Notes: generated by a model from the sequence alone, not told the origin. DNA of 47,422 nt from Pelotomaculum sp. UBA4789 (GCA_002402945.1 DHGV01000024.1:1-47422), one strand, 5' to 3'. Shown: positions 25,523-34,137, counted from the stretch's first letter. Program-made: numbers and translations.

Positions 25523-27076
25523 ATGCGTCTGCAATTTTTGGGGGCAGCCGGGATAGTAACCGGTTCCTGCTTTCTCCTGGACACCGCAAATGCCAGGATA
25601 ATGATCGAGTGTGGTATGTACCAGGGCAGGAAAGAAATTAGAGACAAGAATTTTGAGAGCTTTAATGTGCCGCCGCGCAGCGTGGATCACCTCCTGCTGA
25701 CCCATGCCCATATAGACCATAGCGGTTTGATTCCAAAACTGATTAAACACGGTTTTAAAGGCAATGTATACGCAACCGGGCCAACCGTCGAGCTGTGTGA
25801 GGTACTGCTACCTGACAGCGCGTACATTCAGGAGATGGAGGTTGAGCGGAAGAACCGTAAGTTCCGCCGGGCTGGCAAGGGCATGATCGAACCGATCTAT
25901 ACAGTTAACGAAGCCTATAAATGCCTTTCTCAGTTTAAACCGGTTGAATATAATGAGATAATTCAGCTTACGCCTGATGTAAAAATGCGTTTTGTGGACG
26001 CCGGCCATATTCTCGGCTCGGCGATGGTTGAAATATGCGTCAAAGAGAGCGGGACGGACACCAAGCTTGTATTCTCCGGTGATATCGGAAACCTGGACCG
26101 GCCGATAGTTAAAGATCCTTCTAATATTGCTGAAGCCGACTATGTGATCATGGAATCGACTTATGGCGCGCGCCTGCATGGTCAGGATGAAGATGAAATG
26201 GAAACACTGCATGATGTCATCTGGGAAACCTATAAAAAAGGCGGCAACCTGGTCATACCGGCATATGCAGTTGAGCGCACGCAGGACTTGCTTTATCACT
26301 TATATGTACTGATGAAAACGAATAGGATGCCGGCCATGTCGGTTTACATCGACAGCCCGCTGGCTACTGCAGCAACAGAAGTTTTCTGGAACCATCGTGA
26401 TGTTTTTGACCAGGAATCCGCCACCCTGATGAAGGACAGTGCAGACCCGATGCAAATTCCGGGCATTAAGTTTACCAAATCAGCCGAGGAGTCCAAAGCC
26501 TTGAACCAAGCTGACAGGGCCATTATCATCTCTGCCAGCGGTATGTGCGAGGCCGGCCGGATCAGGCATCATCTTAAATATAACCTGTGGCGCCCGGACA
26601 GCACGGTGCTGTTCGTCGGTTACCAGGCGGAGGGCAGTCTGGGCAGGCAGATTGTTGACGGCCAGAAATCTGTCAATATTTTTGGTGATGAAATTGCGAT
26701 TAAGGCCGACATCAGGTTTATCGAGGGCTATTCATCACATGCCGACCAGGCTGGACTGGTCAAATGGATCAAAAGCTTTAACAAGCCGCCCCAGGAAGTC
26801 TTCCTGGTACACGGTGAGCCGGAATCTTCTGCTGCCCTGGCCAGTCTCCTGAGAGCAGAGCATGGTTTTAAAGTCAGCATTCCGGTCCTGCAGCAGATTT
26901 TTGAGCTGCTGCCGGAAGGAGCAAAAGAAGCGCCAGAGGATAAGATCAGGACTGTATACGATTCCATTTCAGCAAAGCTCCAGAAATTAATGGCTTCAGG
27001 TCTTGAAAAGTCCCAGCGGGAAGAAATTTTGAAACGCCTTGCCGAGCTTGAGGAGATTATCAGCAAAGAAAAATAA
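25523..27076 (+). CDS. MBL-fold metallohydrolase with beta-CASP and RNA-specificity domains
   Basis: A 517 aa metallo-beta-lactamase-fold protein of the CPSF73/YSH1-like beta-CASP group, predicted to be an RNA-processing nuclease. The zinc motif H-x-H-x-D-H appears in 'LTHAHIDHSGLIPKL'. Further metal-site positions are 'DAGHILGSAMVEI' and 'FSGDIGN'. The beta-CASP part has 'VIPAYAVERTQDLLYHL' and 'IIISASGMCEAGRIRHHL', and the RNA-specificity domain has 'IEGYSSHADQAGL' and 'FLVHGEPES'. ATG 25523 follows AGGGGG (25510-25515). A C-terminal helical extension (about 470-517) is rich in Lys/Glu. The in vivo substrate is unknown. Confidence 0.9.
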   Translation: MRLQFLGAAGIVTGSCFLLDTANARIMIECGMYQGRKEIRDKNFESFNVPPRSVDHLLLTHAHIDHSGLIPKLIKHGFKGNVYATGPTVELCEVLLPDSAYIQEMEVERKNRKFRRAGKGMIEPIYTVNEAYKCLSQFKPVEYNEIIQLTPDVKMRFVDAGHILGSAMVEICVKESGTDTKLVFSGDIGNLDRPIVKDPSNIAEADYVIMESTYGARLHGQDEDEMETLHDVIWETYKKGGNLVIPAYAVERTQDLLYHLYVLMKTNRMPAMSVYIDSPLATAATEVFWNHRDVFDQESATLMKDSADPMQIPGIKFTKSAEESKALNQADRAIIISASGMCEAGRIRHHLKYNLWRPDSTVLFVGYQAEGSLGRQIVDGQKSVNIFGDEIAIKADIRFIEGYSSHADQAGLVKWIKSFNKPPQEVFLVHGEPESSAALASLLRAEHGFKVSIPVLQQIFELLPEGAKEAPEDKIRTVYDSISAKLQKLMASGLEKSQREEILKRLAELEEIISKEK

Positions 27077-27103
27077 AACCGGCTGGAGGAGGGGAAGCAG
27101 AAC

Positions 27104-27916
27104 TTGTTATCGATCGCCAGGAAAGGTGATTTATCATTTTGTGTTTTCCCTCACCTGGAAGCTACCAACCTCGTGAAACACGGCTTCACCACCCGTGCGG
27201 GTGGTGTGAGCACAGGATCATACGACACCCTGAACACGGCCTTTCACGTCGGAGACGACGATGGCAATGTCCTGATCAACAGGGACCTGGCCTGTAGGGC
27301 GCTGGGCATAAATTTCCGCCACCTGGTTGCAGGCAGGCAGGCGCATGGTGATGAGATCAGGGTGGTGGAGGAACGCGATAAGGGCAGGGGCGCGCTTTCT
27401 GAAGAAGACTCGCTGCCGTATACCGATGCTCTGGTGACAGGCCTGCGGGGCGTGCCTCTTTCCAGTTATTATGCTGACTGTGTGCCGATTTTTCTGCTGG
27501 ACCCGGTGCGGAAGGTGGCAGCCTTGGCCCACGCTGGCTGGAAGGGTACGGTGCTCAGGATAGGTCAGAAAGTTGTGGCCAGGATGGCTGCGGTTTACGG
27601 CACCGATCCGGCTGACTGCCTGGCAGGTGTGGGCCCTTCAATCGGGCCCTGCTGCTATGAAGTGAACGAACCGGTGCTCAGCCTGTTCCGGGAGTCATAC
27701 CCGGACTGCCAAAAGTTTGCCACAGCTGTTTCTCCAGGCAAGTGGAAGCTGAATTTATGGGAAGCCAACAGGTTCACCCTGCTGGAAGCAGGACTCAAGC
27801 CGACAAATATAATAGCAGCAGGTATCTGTACTTCCTGCCGCAACGAATTGTTTTTCTCATACCGCGCTCAAGCGGGCAAGGCAGGACGGATGGCGTCACT
27901 GATCATGTTGAAGTAG
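27104..27916 (+). CDS. pgeF: Peptidoglycan editing factor PgeF (YlmD/YfiH, laccase-domain protein)
   Basis: A multicopper-oxidase-like-fold (DUF152) protein of 270 aa. Members act on purine nucleosides, and E. coli YfiH keeps L-Ser out of the peptidoglycan stem peptide. Landmarks are 'GFTTRAGGVSTG', 'YYADCVPIFLLD', 'ALAHAGWKGTV', 'GVGPSIGPCCYEV' and the C-terminal 'ICTSCRNELFFSYRA', containing the Zn-binding Cys/His set. The start is TTG 27104 after GGAGGAGGGG. In Bacillus ylmD directly precedes ylmE-sepF; here a two-component pair and an HlyD-like gene intervene. Confidence 0.9.
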   Translation: MLSIARKGDLSFCVFPHLEATNLVKHGFTTRAGGVSTGSYDTLNTAFHVGDDDGNVLINRDLACRALGINFRHLVAGRQAHGDEIRVVEERDKGRGALSEEDSLPYTDALVTGLRGVPLSSYYADCVPIFLLDPVRKVAALAHAGWKGTVLRIGQKVVARMAAVYGTDPADCLAGVGPSIGPCCYEVNEPVLSLFRESYPDCQKFATAVSPGKWKLNLWEANRFTLLEAGLKPTNIIAAGICTSCRNELFFSYRAQAGKAGRMASLIMLK

Positions 27917-27942
27917 TCAGGCCGGGCGAAAGGAAGATAGGG

Positions 27943-28653
27943 ATGTCCAAAATACTCGTGATTGAAGATGAGAAGAATATCCTTGAACTGGTAAGCTTTA
28001 ATCTGGAGCGCGAAGGCTTCCAGGTGATATCTACAATGGATGGCACCAGCGGCCTGGAAATGGCCCGGGAAGAGCTTCCAGATTTAATCATCCTGGACGT
28101 GATGCTGCCGGGCATGAACGGTCTTGAAGTATGCCGTGAGCTTCACCAGGACCCAGCTGCCGGGAACATCCCTGTCGTTATTCTCAGTGCCAGAGCTGAG
28201 GAACTGGACAAGGTCCTCGGATTGGAAATGGGAGCCGATGATTATATCGTTAAGCCCTTCAGCCCCAGGGAGCTGCTGGCAAGAGTCAAGGCGCGCCTGC
28301 GCAGGTACAGCCCGGGAGAAAGCCCGGGAGAAAAAAATACACCTGGAAAAAAACTGAAAATCGGGCAGCTGGAAATTGATGATGATAAATATGCTGTTTT
28401 TTATAAAGGCATCAGACAGGATTTTACTCCGATAGAATTTGAGCTGCTACGCTTTCTGGCGCAGAACCGGGGTAAGGTGTATACAAGGGAGCAGCTGCTG
28501 GAACAGGTGTGGGGATACTACTATCCGGGCGATTCCCGTACAGTTGACGTGCACGTCAGGCATATCAGGCAGAAACTCGGTTCTGAAACGGGGGTTACGG
28601 AGCTTATAGAGACTGTACGCGGGGTTGGTTATCGCTTTAAGGAGGACTCGTGA
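27943..28653 (+). CDS. Winged-helix response regulator (OmpR/PhoB family)
   Basis: A 236 aa two-component response regulator. The receiver domain has the acidic pair in 'VIEDEKN', phosphoacceptor D52 in 'LIILDVMLPGMNG', and the switch lysine in 'DDYIVKPFSPREL'. The C-terminal domain is a PhoB-type winged helix ('FTPIEFELLRFL' to 'TVDVHVRHIRQKLG'). The linker carries a 12-base tandem duplication (28309-28332). The start is ATG 27943, where the CheY fold begins. It is translationally coupled to the kinase gene and resembles PhoP/PhoB, but the stimulus cannot be read from sequence. Confidence 0.94.
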   Translation: MSKILVIEDEKNILELVSFNLEREGFQVISTMDGTSGLEMAREELPDLIILDVMLPGMNGLEVCRELHQDPAAGNIPVVILSARAEELDKVLGLEMGADDYIVKPFSPRELLARVKARLRRYSPGESPGEKNTPGKKLKIGQLEIDDDKYAVFYKGIRQDFTPIEFELLRFLAQNRGKVYTREQLLEQVWGYYYPGDSRTVDVHVRHIRQKLGSETGVTELIETVRGVGYRFKEDS

Positions 28654-30047
28654 TGCCAGCTATTCTCAGGATCCTTAAAAATATCGGCTGGCGGCCGATC
28701 GCCAGCTATTTCCCCCTGCTTATTATTTTTATAGGCCTGGCCCAGCTCTATGCCTTGAACTGGCTGAGTTTCTGGGCTTTTGTGCTTTTATCTTTCTTGT
28801 GCACCATAATTCTGGCCTGGATTTTATACAGCAGCCTGATAAATCCACTCAAAGAAGTGGTTACCATCGCTAAAAGCGTGGCCGGCGAGAATTTTGAACA
28901 GTATGTGCCAGCCTTTTCACATAATGAAATTGGTGATCTGGCCCGTTCAATAAACTGCATGGCCAAACGTTTAAAAAAGGTAACTGAAAACCTCAACTCG
29001 GAGCGGGGAAGGCTGCAGGCCATTTTAAACGGTATGACTGATGGCGTGATCATTATGGACAGCTGGGGTCGGGTTATCTTGCTAAACCCTGTGGTGGAAA
29101 AACTGTTTAGGATTACCAACTCGGCCAGTAAAGGAAAAAACATCATCAGGGTCATCCGCGATTATGAACTGGAAAAGTTACTGCACCAGTCACTGGAGAC
29201 AGGAGAATCAATCAAGAAGCAGATCCAGATACTGGCGCCGGACCGCCGGATCTTTCGAGTTTATGTGACGCCGATCAGCACCGGTGATGACTCGGGTGAA
29301 GTGGTGGCAATTTTAAGGAATGTCACAGACATGAAAATGCTGGAGGAGATGCGCAGCGATTTTGTGGCCAATGTTTCCCATGAACTGAGGACCCCCCTGA
29401 CCTCGATCAGGGGTTTTGCCGAAACACTGTTAGACGGCGCATATGAAGACCCGGCTACGGCCAGGAAATTTCTGATGATTATAAATAAGGAGGCGGAAAG
29501 GCTTTCACGGTTAATTGATGAAATCTTGAACCTGTCCCGGATAGAGGATAAGAAGTTTGTGTTAAACTATGAGGCATTTAGTATCAGCGACATTATCCAC
29601 AGGACCGCCGCGATTGTCCAGACACGGGCCGCAGAAAAGAATCTGACAATCAACATTGATGTTCCGGATGATCTCCCGGCAGTTCAAGGGGATCCTGATA
29701 TGATCAGGCAGGTACTGCTCAATCTGATAGACAATGCCATTAATTATACCCAACCCGGCGGGACGGTCCTGGTCCGGGCGGCGGTGGAGCAGGGCGAGTT
29801 GATGGTAGATGTGCAGGACAATGGAATTGGTATTACGCCTGAAAACCTGTCCCGGCTGTTCGAGCGCTTTTACAGGGTTGACAAAGCACGTTCCAGGGAA
29901 ATGGGGGGGACCGGCTTGGGCCTGGCCATTGTTAAACATATAGTTGAAGCGCATAAGGGTAAAGTCCAGGTGGAGAGCAAAGTCGGCAGGGGAAGCACTT
30001 TTTCCTTTCGCCTGCCGCTCACAGAACCGGAACATAAAGCGAATTGA
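28653..30047 (+). CDS. Membrane sensor histidine kinase (PhoR-like: HAMP-PAS-HisKA-HATPase)
   Basis: A 464 aa kinase cognate to the preceding regulator; its ATG overlaps that gene's TGA by one base, after AAGGAGGA (28638-28645). Two membrane helices (about residues 17-35 and 38-58) are separated by only a few residues, so there is almost no extracellular sensor. A HAMP domain (about 60-115), a PAS domain (about 120-225, 'DGVIIMDSWGRVILLN') and the HisKA box with H243 in 'FVANVSHELRTPLTSIRG' follow. The HATPase domain has 'NLIDNAINYT', 'DNGIGITPENLSRLFERF' and 'GGTGLGLAIVK'. The layout is that of PhoR lacking a large external domain. The ligand is unknown. Confidence 0.93.
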   Translation: MPAILRILKNIGWRPIASYFPLLIIFIGLAQLYALNWLSFWAFVLLSFLCTIILAWILYSSLINPLKEVVTIAKSVAGENFEQYVPAFSHNEIGDLARSINCMAKRLKKVTENLNSERGRLQAILNGMTDGVIIMDSWGRVILLNPVVEKLFRITNSASKGKNIIRVIRDYELEKLLHQSLETGESIKKQIQILAPDRRIFRVYVTPISTGDDSGEVVAILRNVTDMKMLEEMRSDFVANVSHELRTPLTSIRGFAETLLDGAYEDPATARKFLMIINKEAERLSRLIDEILNLSRIEDKKFVLNYEAFSISDIIHRTAAIVQTRAAEKNLTINIDVPDDLPAVQGDPDMIRQVLLNLIDNAINYTQPGGTVLVRAAVEQGELMVDVQDNGIGITPENLSRLFERFYRVDKARSREMGGTGLGLAIVKHIVEAHKGKVQVESKVGRGSTFSFRLPLTEPEHKAN

Positions 30048-30070
30048 CAAACTTAAAAAAAATCTATTAA
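30044..30070 (+). promoter_or_regulatory. Possible promoter before the HlyD-like gene
   Basis: TTGACA (30044-30049) overlaps the histidine kinase stop codon. TATTAA (30065-30070) lies 15 bases on, a short spacer. It is the only candidate seen in the 130-base gap before the gene at 30178. Confidence 0.3.
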
Positions 30071-30177
30071 CCTGAATTTCTTAAAAAAAGAGCCATGAAT
30101 GTTGTGCCAACGCAGGAATCGGCTTTCATACCGTCGAATTTATTCCATTTGGAGGTAAATCTCAGGATTTATTTTAT

Positions 30178-31140
30178 ATGACAAAACAAAACGGCTCATC
30201 AAAGCCTATATCGGGGAAAAGACGCCAGCCGAAAAAATGGATCAAAAGATTTTTGATCATTTTATCACTGCTTTTATTTTTAATATTTTTAAGCAGGCTA
30301 TTTCTTATTTCCACTATTTCCAAGGTGCAGGTTTTGTCAAGCCAGGTTGCGAATGAGACAATACCGCTTGATGTGACCCTGATCAAAGAAGAGAAAGTGG
30401 TTAATGCTCCTTCCAGCGGCAGGCTTCACCTGGTCGTACCGGATGGCAAACGCCTTGAAATGGGAGCCAAAGCTGCTGAAATAATTGTTGCCGGAGAGAC
30501 TTACGAGGAGTATAAAATCGACATTTCCACGAGTGCAACAGGTATATTATGCACCCATCTGGATGGTTTGGAGAGTATTCTGGTCCCACAAAACATCACG
30601 GTGGCGAAATTGAAAAAGACAGAAAAAAAAGTTGTTGGCTCCAGTCTCGACGGCACTAATGTTGGCGAATGGCAGCCTGTTTTTAAAATAATTGATAACC
30701 TTTCTCCTGTGAGCCTTTTTGCCTCCATACCGAAAACGGCCCTTGCAGACGGTTATCCGGATCAACCTGAGATACTGCAGGCGTCATGGGAGAACCATAT
30801 TTTTGCTTTAACACCCGGTGAACTCATTGACAACGGAGACATGCTGGAAGGCTTTTACAAGATTGAGGATTATCCCGAAGCACTGGTCCACCAGCGCAAA
30901 GTCCAGCTAATGATAACTGCCAGGCAGATCAAGGGCCTCTTGGTTCCAGGCAAAGCTGTTGTTTACCACAATGGTGTACCTGGTATATACTTAGCAGTCA
31001 AGAAAAAAGCGCATTGGATGCCTGTAACCATTGAGGGGGAACTGGCCGGTAAGGCGGCTGTCTCCGGAGAGGGAATAAGCGAAGGCGCCCGCTTTATAAG
31101 CAATCCCGTCCTGATTAGGGAAGGCTGGCCAATAGAATAA
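30178..31140 (+). CDS. HlyD-like membrane-anchored protein
   Basis: A 320 aa protein with a very basic cytoplasmic N-terminus (residues about 10-25), one membrane helix (about 25-45) and a long extracytoplasmic part. It contains the lipoyl/barrel-sandwich pattern of HlyD-type adaptors: 'VVNAPSSGRLHLVVPDGKRL' and later 'VPGKAVVYHNGVPGIYLAVK'. No partner transporter or outer-membrane protein gene is adjacent. Its position directly before ylmE-sepF suggests a cell-envelope or division-related role, but this is inference. The start is ATG 30178 with a modest AGGA about ten bases upstream. Confidence 0.7.
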   Translation: MTKQNGSSKPISGKRRQPKKWIKRFLIILSLLLFLIFLSRLFLISTISKVQVLSSQVANETIPLDVTLIKEEKVVNAPSSGRLHLVVPDGKRLEMGAKAAEIIVAGETYEEYKIDISTSATGILCTHLDGLESILVPQNITVAKLKKTEKKVVGSSLDGTNVGEWQPVFKIIDNLSPVSLFASIPKTALADGYPDQPEILQASWENHIFALTPGELIDNGDMLEGFYKIEDYPEALVHQRKVQLMITARQIKGLLVPGKAVVYHNGVPGIYLAVKKKAHWMPVTIEGELAGKAAVSGEGISEGARFISNPVLIREGWPIE

Positions 31141-31155
31141 GGGTGTGTAGCAACT

Positions 31156-31833
31156 GTGAGTATTCAGGAAAATCTGGAGAGAGTTCGAAAACGAATAAAT
31201 GCCGCTGCCCTTCGTGCCGGTCGAGATCCGGAAGAAATTAAACTGGTGGCAGTAACCAAAAAAACAAGCGTGGAGGTCATTAAAGAGGTGCTGGCTCTTG
31301 GGATTAAAAGCCTGGGAGAAAACAGGGTACAGGATTTTCTAGTCAAATACCCTCAGCTCAGCCCGGATATAGAGTGGCATTTTATCGGCCACCTGCAGAG
31401 CAACAAGGTTAAAAAGATAATCGGCAAAGTGAGTTTGATTCACTCTCTTGACAGCTGGACCCTGGCAGAGGTGGTGAGCAGGGCGGCTTGCGAGGCCGGC
31501 GTTGTCGCCGGGGCGCTGCTCCAGGTTAATATTGCTGGTGAATTGTCAAAATACGGGCTGTCACCAGATGAGACAGAAGCTTTCGCGGGTGCAGCAGCAG
31601 GGTTGCCAGGAATTGAACTGCGGGGGTTGATGACCATTGCCCCGGAATGTGAAGATCCGGAGGAGGTCAGGTATGTCTTCCGGCAGGCGAGGGAACTGGC
31701 CAAAAGGCTCAAGGATAATATTCCCGGGATAAAGATGGATCTACTGTCTATGGGCATGACAGGGGATTATGAAGTAGCAGTGGAAGAGGGTTCCAATATT
31801 TTAAGGTTGGGAACCGCTTTATTTGGCAGGTAA
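31156..31833 (+). CDS. ylmE: Pyridoxal phosphate homeostasis protein (YggS/YlmE family)
   Basis: A PLP-binding alanine-racemase-fold protein without known catalytic activity, which buffers pyridoxal phosphate and affects amino-acid balance. The 225 aa sequence shows 'IKLVAVTKKTSVEVIKEVL' with the PLP lysine, 'LGENRVQDFLVKYP', 'WHFIGHLQSNKVKKI', 'LRGLMTIAPEC' and 'LSMGMTGDYEVAVEEGSNILRLGTALFG'. The start is GTG 31156. It precedes sepF as in Bacillus ylmE-ylmF. Confidence 0.94.
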   Translation: MSIQENLERVRKRINAAALRAGRDPEEIKLVAVTKKTSVEVIKEVLALGIKSLGENRVQDFLVKYPQLSPDIEWHFIGHLQSNKVKKIIGKVSLIHSLDSWTLAEVVSRAACEAGVVAGALLQVNIAGELSKYGLSPDETEAFAGAAAGLPGIELRGLMTIAPECEDPEEVRYVFRQARELAKRLKDNIPGIKMDLLSMGMTGDYEVAVEEGSNILRLGTALFGR

Positions 31834-31893
31834 TATTAATAAATAAAAGCGGGTTGACATAAATAATAATAAAATGCAAATTAAGGAGGCTTG

Positions 31894-32367
31894 ATGACGA
31901 ACATGAAGATTGTGGATAAAATGCTTAACTTTATGGGTTTCGAAGAGGATGTCACGGAAGAAATGGAAGAAGAAGAAAAGAGCTTCCACGAAGATCCACG
32001 CGAAGAAACACGTGAAGAAAAGTCCTGGCTGAAGAAAAAAGATAAAGAAAAAGGAGCCGTTATCAGCATGCACGCCCAGCGCCAGGTACGGGTGGTAGTT
32101 ATTGAACCGAGGACATTTGAGGAGGCAAAAGGGATCACTGACAATCTGAAGAGCAGGCGACCGGTTATTGTCAACCTGGAACAGGCTGACCAGGAGCTGG
32201 CCCAGCGGGTTGTCGACTTTGTCAGTGGGGCGACATATGCTTTAAACGGCAATATGCAGAAGGTCGGCAATGCCATCTTCCTTTTTGTTCCCAATAATAT
32301 GGACATTGCCAGCGACTTCAAAGAACAGGCCAAGGGGAAAAGCATGTTTTCTAACATGCGTTTTTAA
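31894..32367 (+). CDS. sepF: Cell division protein SepF
   Basis: SepF binds the FtsZ C-terminal tail and the membrane, anchoring the Z ring. The 157 aa protein has an N-terminal amphipathic segment ('MTNMKIVDKMLNFMGF'), a charged Glu/Lys-rich linker (about residues 18-55) and the SepF core ('VVVIEPRTFEEAKGITDNLK', 'RPVIVNLEQADQELAQRVVDF', 'GATYALNGNMQKVGNAIFLF'). ATG 31894 is four bases after AAGGAGG (31883-31889); TTG 31891 is too close to it. A terminator-like hairpin overlaps the stop. With no ftsA in the local dcw cluster, SepF may be the main tether. Confidence 0.95.
   Translation: MTNMKIVDKMLNFMGFEEDVTEEMEEEEKSFHEDPREETREEKSWLKKKDKEKGAVISMHAQRQVRVVVIEPRTFEEAKGITDNLKSRRPVIVNLEQADQELAQRVVDFVSGATYALNGNMQKVGNAIFLFVPNNMDIASDFKEQAKGKSMFSNMRF
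32342..32365 (+). terminator. Intrinsic terminator overlapping the sepF stop
   Basis: GCATGTT (32342-32348) and AACATGC (32353-32359) form a seven-base stem with a four-base loop, followed by G and T5. It would stop or attenuate transcription between sepF and proC. Confidence 0.6.
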
Positions 32368-32391
32368 AAATAGTATAAGGTGGTAAATACA

Positions 32392-33207
32392 ATGCCTTTG
32401 AAAGGGCGAAAAATTGGATTTTTAGGCGGGGGATCGATGGGCGAGGCGCTTATGATAGGTTTATTGCGCACCGGCCTTGTGGCGCCCGCTGATATTTACA
32501 TCAGTGACATTAGTAATCAGCGGCTGGCAGAACTGAAACAAAAATTGGGAGTGCAGAAAGCCGCAGATAACCAGGCTGTTGTAAAAGAAGCTGATGTTGT
32601 CATCCTTGCTGTCAAGCCGCATGTTATACCTTCAGTTCTGAAAGAAGTGGCACCCGTGGCTAAACCTGGCCAAACCTTTATTTCCTTGGCCGCCGGCGTT
32701 CCGATTAGCCTGATCGAAAACTGCCTTGCTGGCCCTGTGCCGGTTATCCGGGTGATGCCGAACACCCCCTGCCTGGTGGGCGAGGGCGCAAGTGCATTGA
32801 GCGCCGGAACACATGCCAGAAAAGAACATGTCAATATAGCGATGGCTGTCTTCAACGCGGTGGGAAAAGCCGTGGAGGTCCCGGAAGCCCTGCTCGATTG
32901 TGTCACGGGTTTGAGCGGCAGCGGCCCGGCTTATATGTATGTTATTCTGGAGGGGCTGATTGACGGTGCTGTGCGCCTCGGCCTGCCGGCTGACAAAGCG
33001 CGGGAACTGGCTGCCCAGACCATGCTGGGCTCAGCGAAGATGGTCCTGGAAACAACTGAACACCCGGCGAAGCTTAAAAACATGGTAACCACTCCCGGCG
33101 GGACCACTGCCGCCGGCCTTTACGCCTTGGAAGAGGGAGCCTTAAGGGCTGTGCTGATGAAGGCGGTAACCGCCGCAACCCAGCGTTCACGCGAGATGTC
33201 AGAATAA
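32392..33207 (+). CDS. proC: Pyrroline-5-carboxylate reductase
   Basis: ProC reduces pyrroline-5-carboxylate to proline with NAD(P)H, the last step of proline synthesis. The 271 aa protein begins with the Rossmann motif 'KIGFLGGGSMGEALMIGL', then 'DVVILAVKPHVIPSVL', 'VIRVMPNTPCLVGEG' and the C-terminal signature 'VTTPGGTTAAGLYALEEG'. ATG 32392 follows AAGGTGG (32377-32383); a GTG at 32380 is in frame but sits on the SD. It often lies between sepF and yggT in Clostridia. Confidence 0.96.
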   Translation: MPLKGRKIGFLGGGSMGEALMIGLLRTGLVAPADIYISDISNQRLAELKQKLGVQKAADNQAVVKEADVVILAVKPHVIPSVLKEVAPVAKPGQTFISLAAGVPISLIENCLAGPVPVIRVMPNTPCLVGEGASALSAGTHARKEHVNIAMAVFNAVGKAVEVPEALLDCVTGLSGSGPAYMYVILEGLIDGAVRLGLPADKARELAAQTMLGSAKMVLETTEHPAKLKNMVTTPGGTTAAGLYALEEGALRAVLMKAVTAATQRSREMSE

Positions 33208-33297
33208 ACCTGGAGATGTCCTGCGCGATGATTATTGCTGCGGCGAAGATTTGTCAGTTGTAAATTATTCTTTAAAAGATAAAGTGCGAGGTGCTAT

Positions 33298-33588
33298 ATG
33301 GGTCTCAGTCTATTGAATCTAATCAGACATGTTGTAAGTGTAGCCTTTGAGGTATATTCATGGATTTTGATCATACGGATCCTGCTTTCCTGGATCCAGC
33401 ATAATCCTTACCAGCCAATAATCCGATTTATATATGAGGTGACCGAACCATTTCTGCGTATTTTCAGGCGGATTATCCCTCCTTATGGGGCAGTGGACTT
33501 CTCTCCGATAGTCGCTTTTATTGCCCTGCGCATTATCGAATGGATTGTCATCAGAATTCTATATTATTTTACACTTATATTTTATTAG
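33298..33588 (+). CDS. ylmG: YggT family membrane protein (YlmG)
   Basis: A 96 aa protein with two YggT-type hydrophobic segments (about residues 5-30 and 65-90) flanking the conserved 'ILLSWIQHNPYQPIIRFIYEVTEP' / 'FLRIFRRIIPPYGAVDFSPIV' region. The family is linked to division or membrane homeostasis, with no biochemical role defined. ATG 33298 follows GCGAGGTG. It sits between proC and divIVA, the usual ylmG position. Confidence 0.92.
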   Translation: MGLSLLNLIRHVVSVAFEVYSWILIIRILLSWIQHNPYQPIIRFIYEVTEPFLRIFRRIIPPYGAVDFSPIVAFIALRIIEWIVIRILYYFTLIFY

Positions 33589-33621
33589 ATGCACGTAAAG
33601 GGAACCTGAGGTGAAGAGATT

Positions 33622-34137
33622 GTGCTGACACCGCTGGACATCCAAAAAAAAGAGTTTAAACATTCATTCCGTGGTTACAGCGAAGAAGAAGTCGATGCCT
33701 TTTTGGACCTGGTTGTCCAGGACTATGAAAACCTGATTCGGGAAAACCAGGAACTCAGGGAGAAAGTAGTCCAGACAGAACAAAGCATGGCCCGTTACCG
33801 TGAAGTAGAGGATGCAATCAAGGACACTATGGTAATGGCCCAGAAGAACACAGAGGAACTGCGGCAAAACGCTGAAAAAGAAGCCGCCCTGCTCCTGGAC
33901 AGGACCCGGCTGGAAGCCGATAAACTTACCCGAGCCGCTGAGCGGGAGGCTGCTGCACTGAGGCAGGATGCCGAGAAAAAGCTTAAGCAGGTAGTCGAGG
34001 AGTATCACCGCCTGCAAAGTGAGTCGCACATGTTCAGGGTGCGCTTCAGGTCTCTGCTGGAAGCGCAGATCAAGGCTTTGGAAAGCGAGGAGAAGGAATT
34101 GTCCTCTGACGATGAACAGGATGGGAGAGACACCTGA
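33622..34137 (+). CDS. divIVA: DivIVA domain protein
   Basis: DivIVA marks curved membrane at poles and septa and recruits division-site and chromosome-segregation factors. The 171 aa protein has the N-terminal membrane-binding domain ('LTPLDIQKKEFKHSFRGYSE' then 'EEVDAFLDLVVQDYENLI') and a long coiled coil (about residues 30-155) ending in an acidic tail. GTG 33622 follows GAGGTGAAGAG. It lies in the ylmE-sepF-ylmG-divIVA-ileS order known from Bacillus, here with three extra genes before ileS. Confidence 0.95.
   Translation: MLTPLDIQKKEFKHSFRGYSEEEVDAFLDLVVQDYENLIRENQELREKVVQTEQSMARYREVEDAIKDTMVMAQKNTEELRQNAEKEAALLLDRTRLEADKLTRAAEREAAALRQDAEKKLKQVVEEYHRLQSESHMFRVRFRSLLEAQIKALESEEKELSSDDEQDGRDT

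Noticed and set aside
27742..27942. Upstream extension of the response regulator frame
   Set aside because: It overlaps the pgeF coding region in another frame, and the CheY fold begins at ATG 27943.
31854..31875. TTGACA upstream of sepF as a promoter
   Set aside because: The nearest -10-like TAAAAT is only ten bases away, and a 17-base spacer would place the -10 on the SD.
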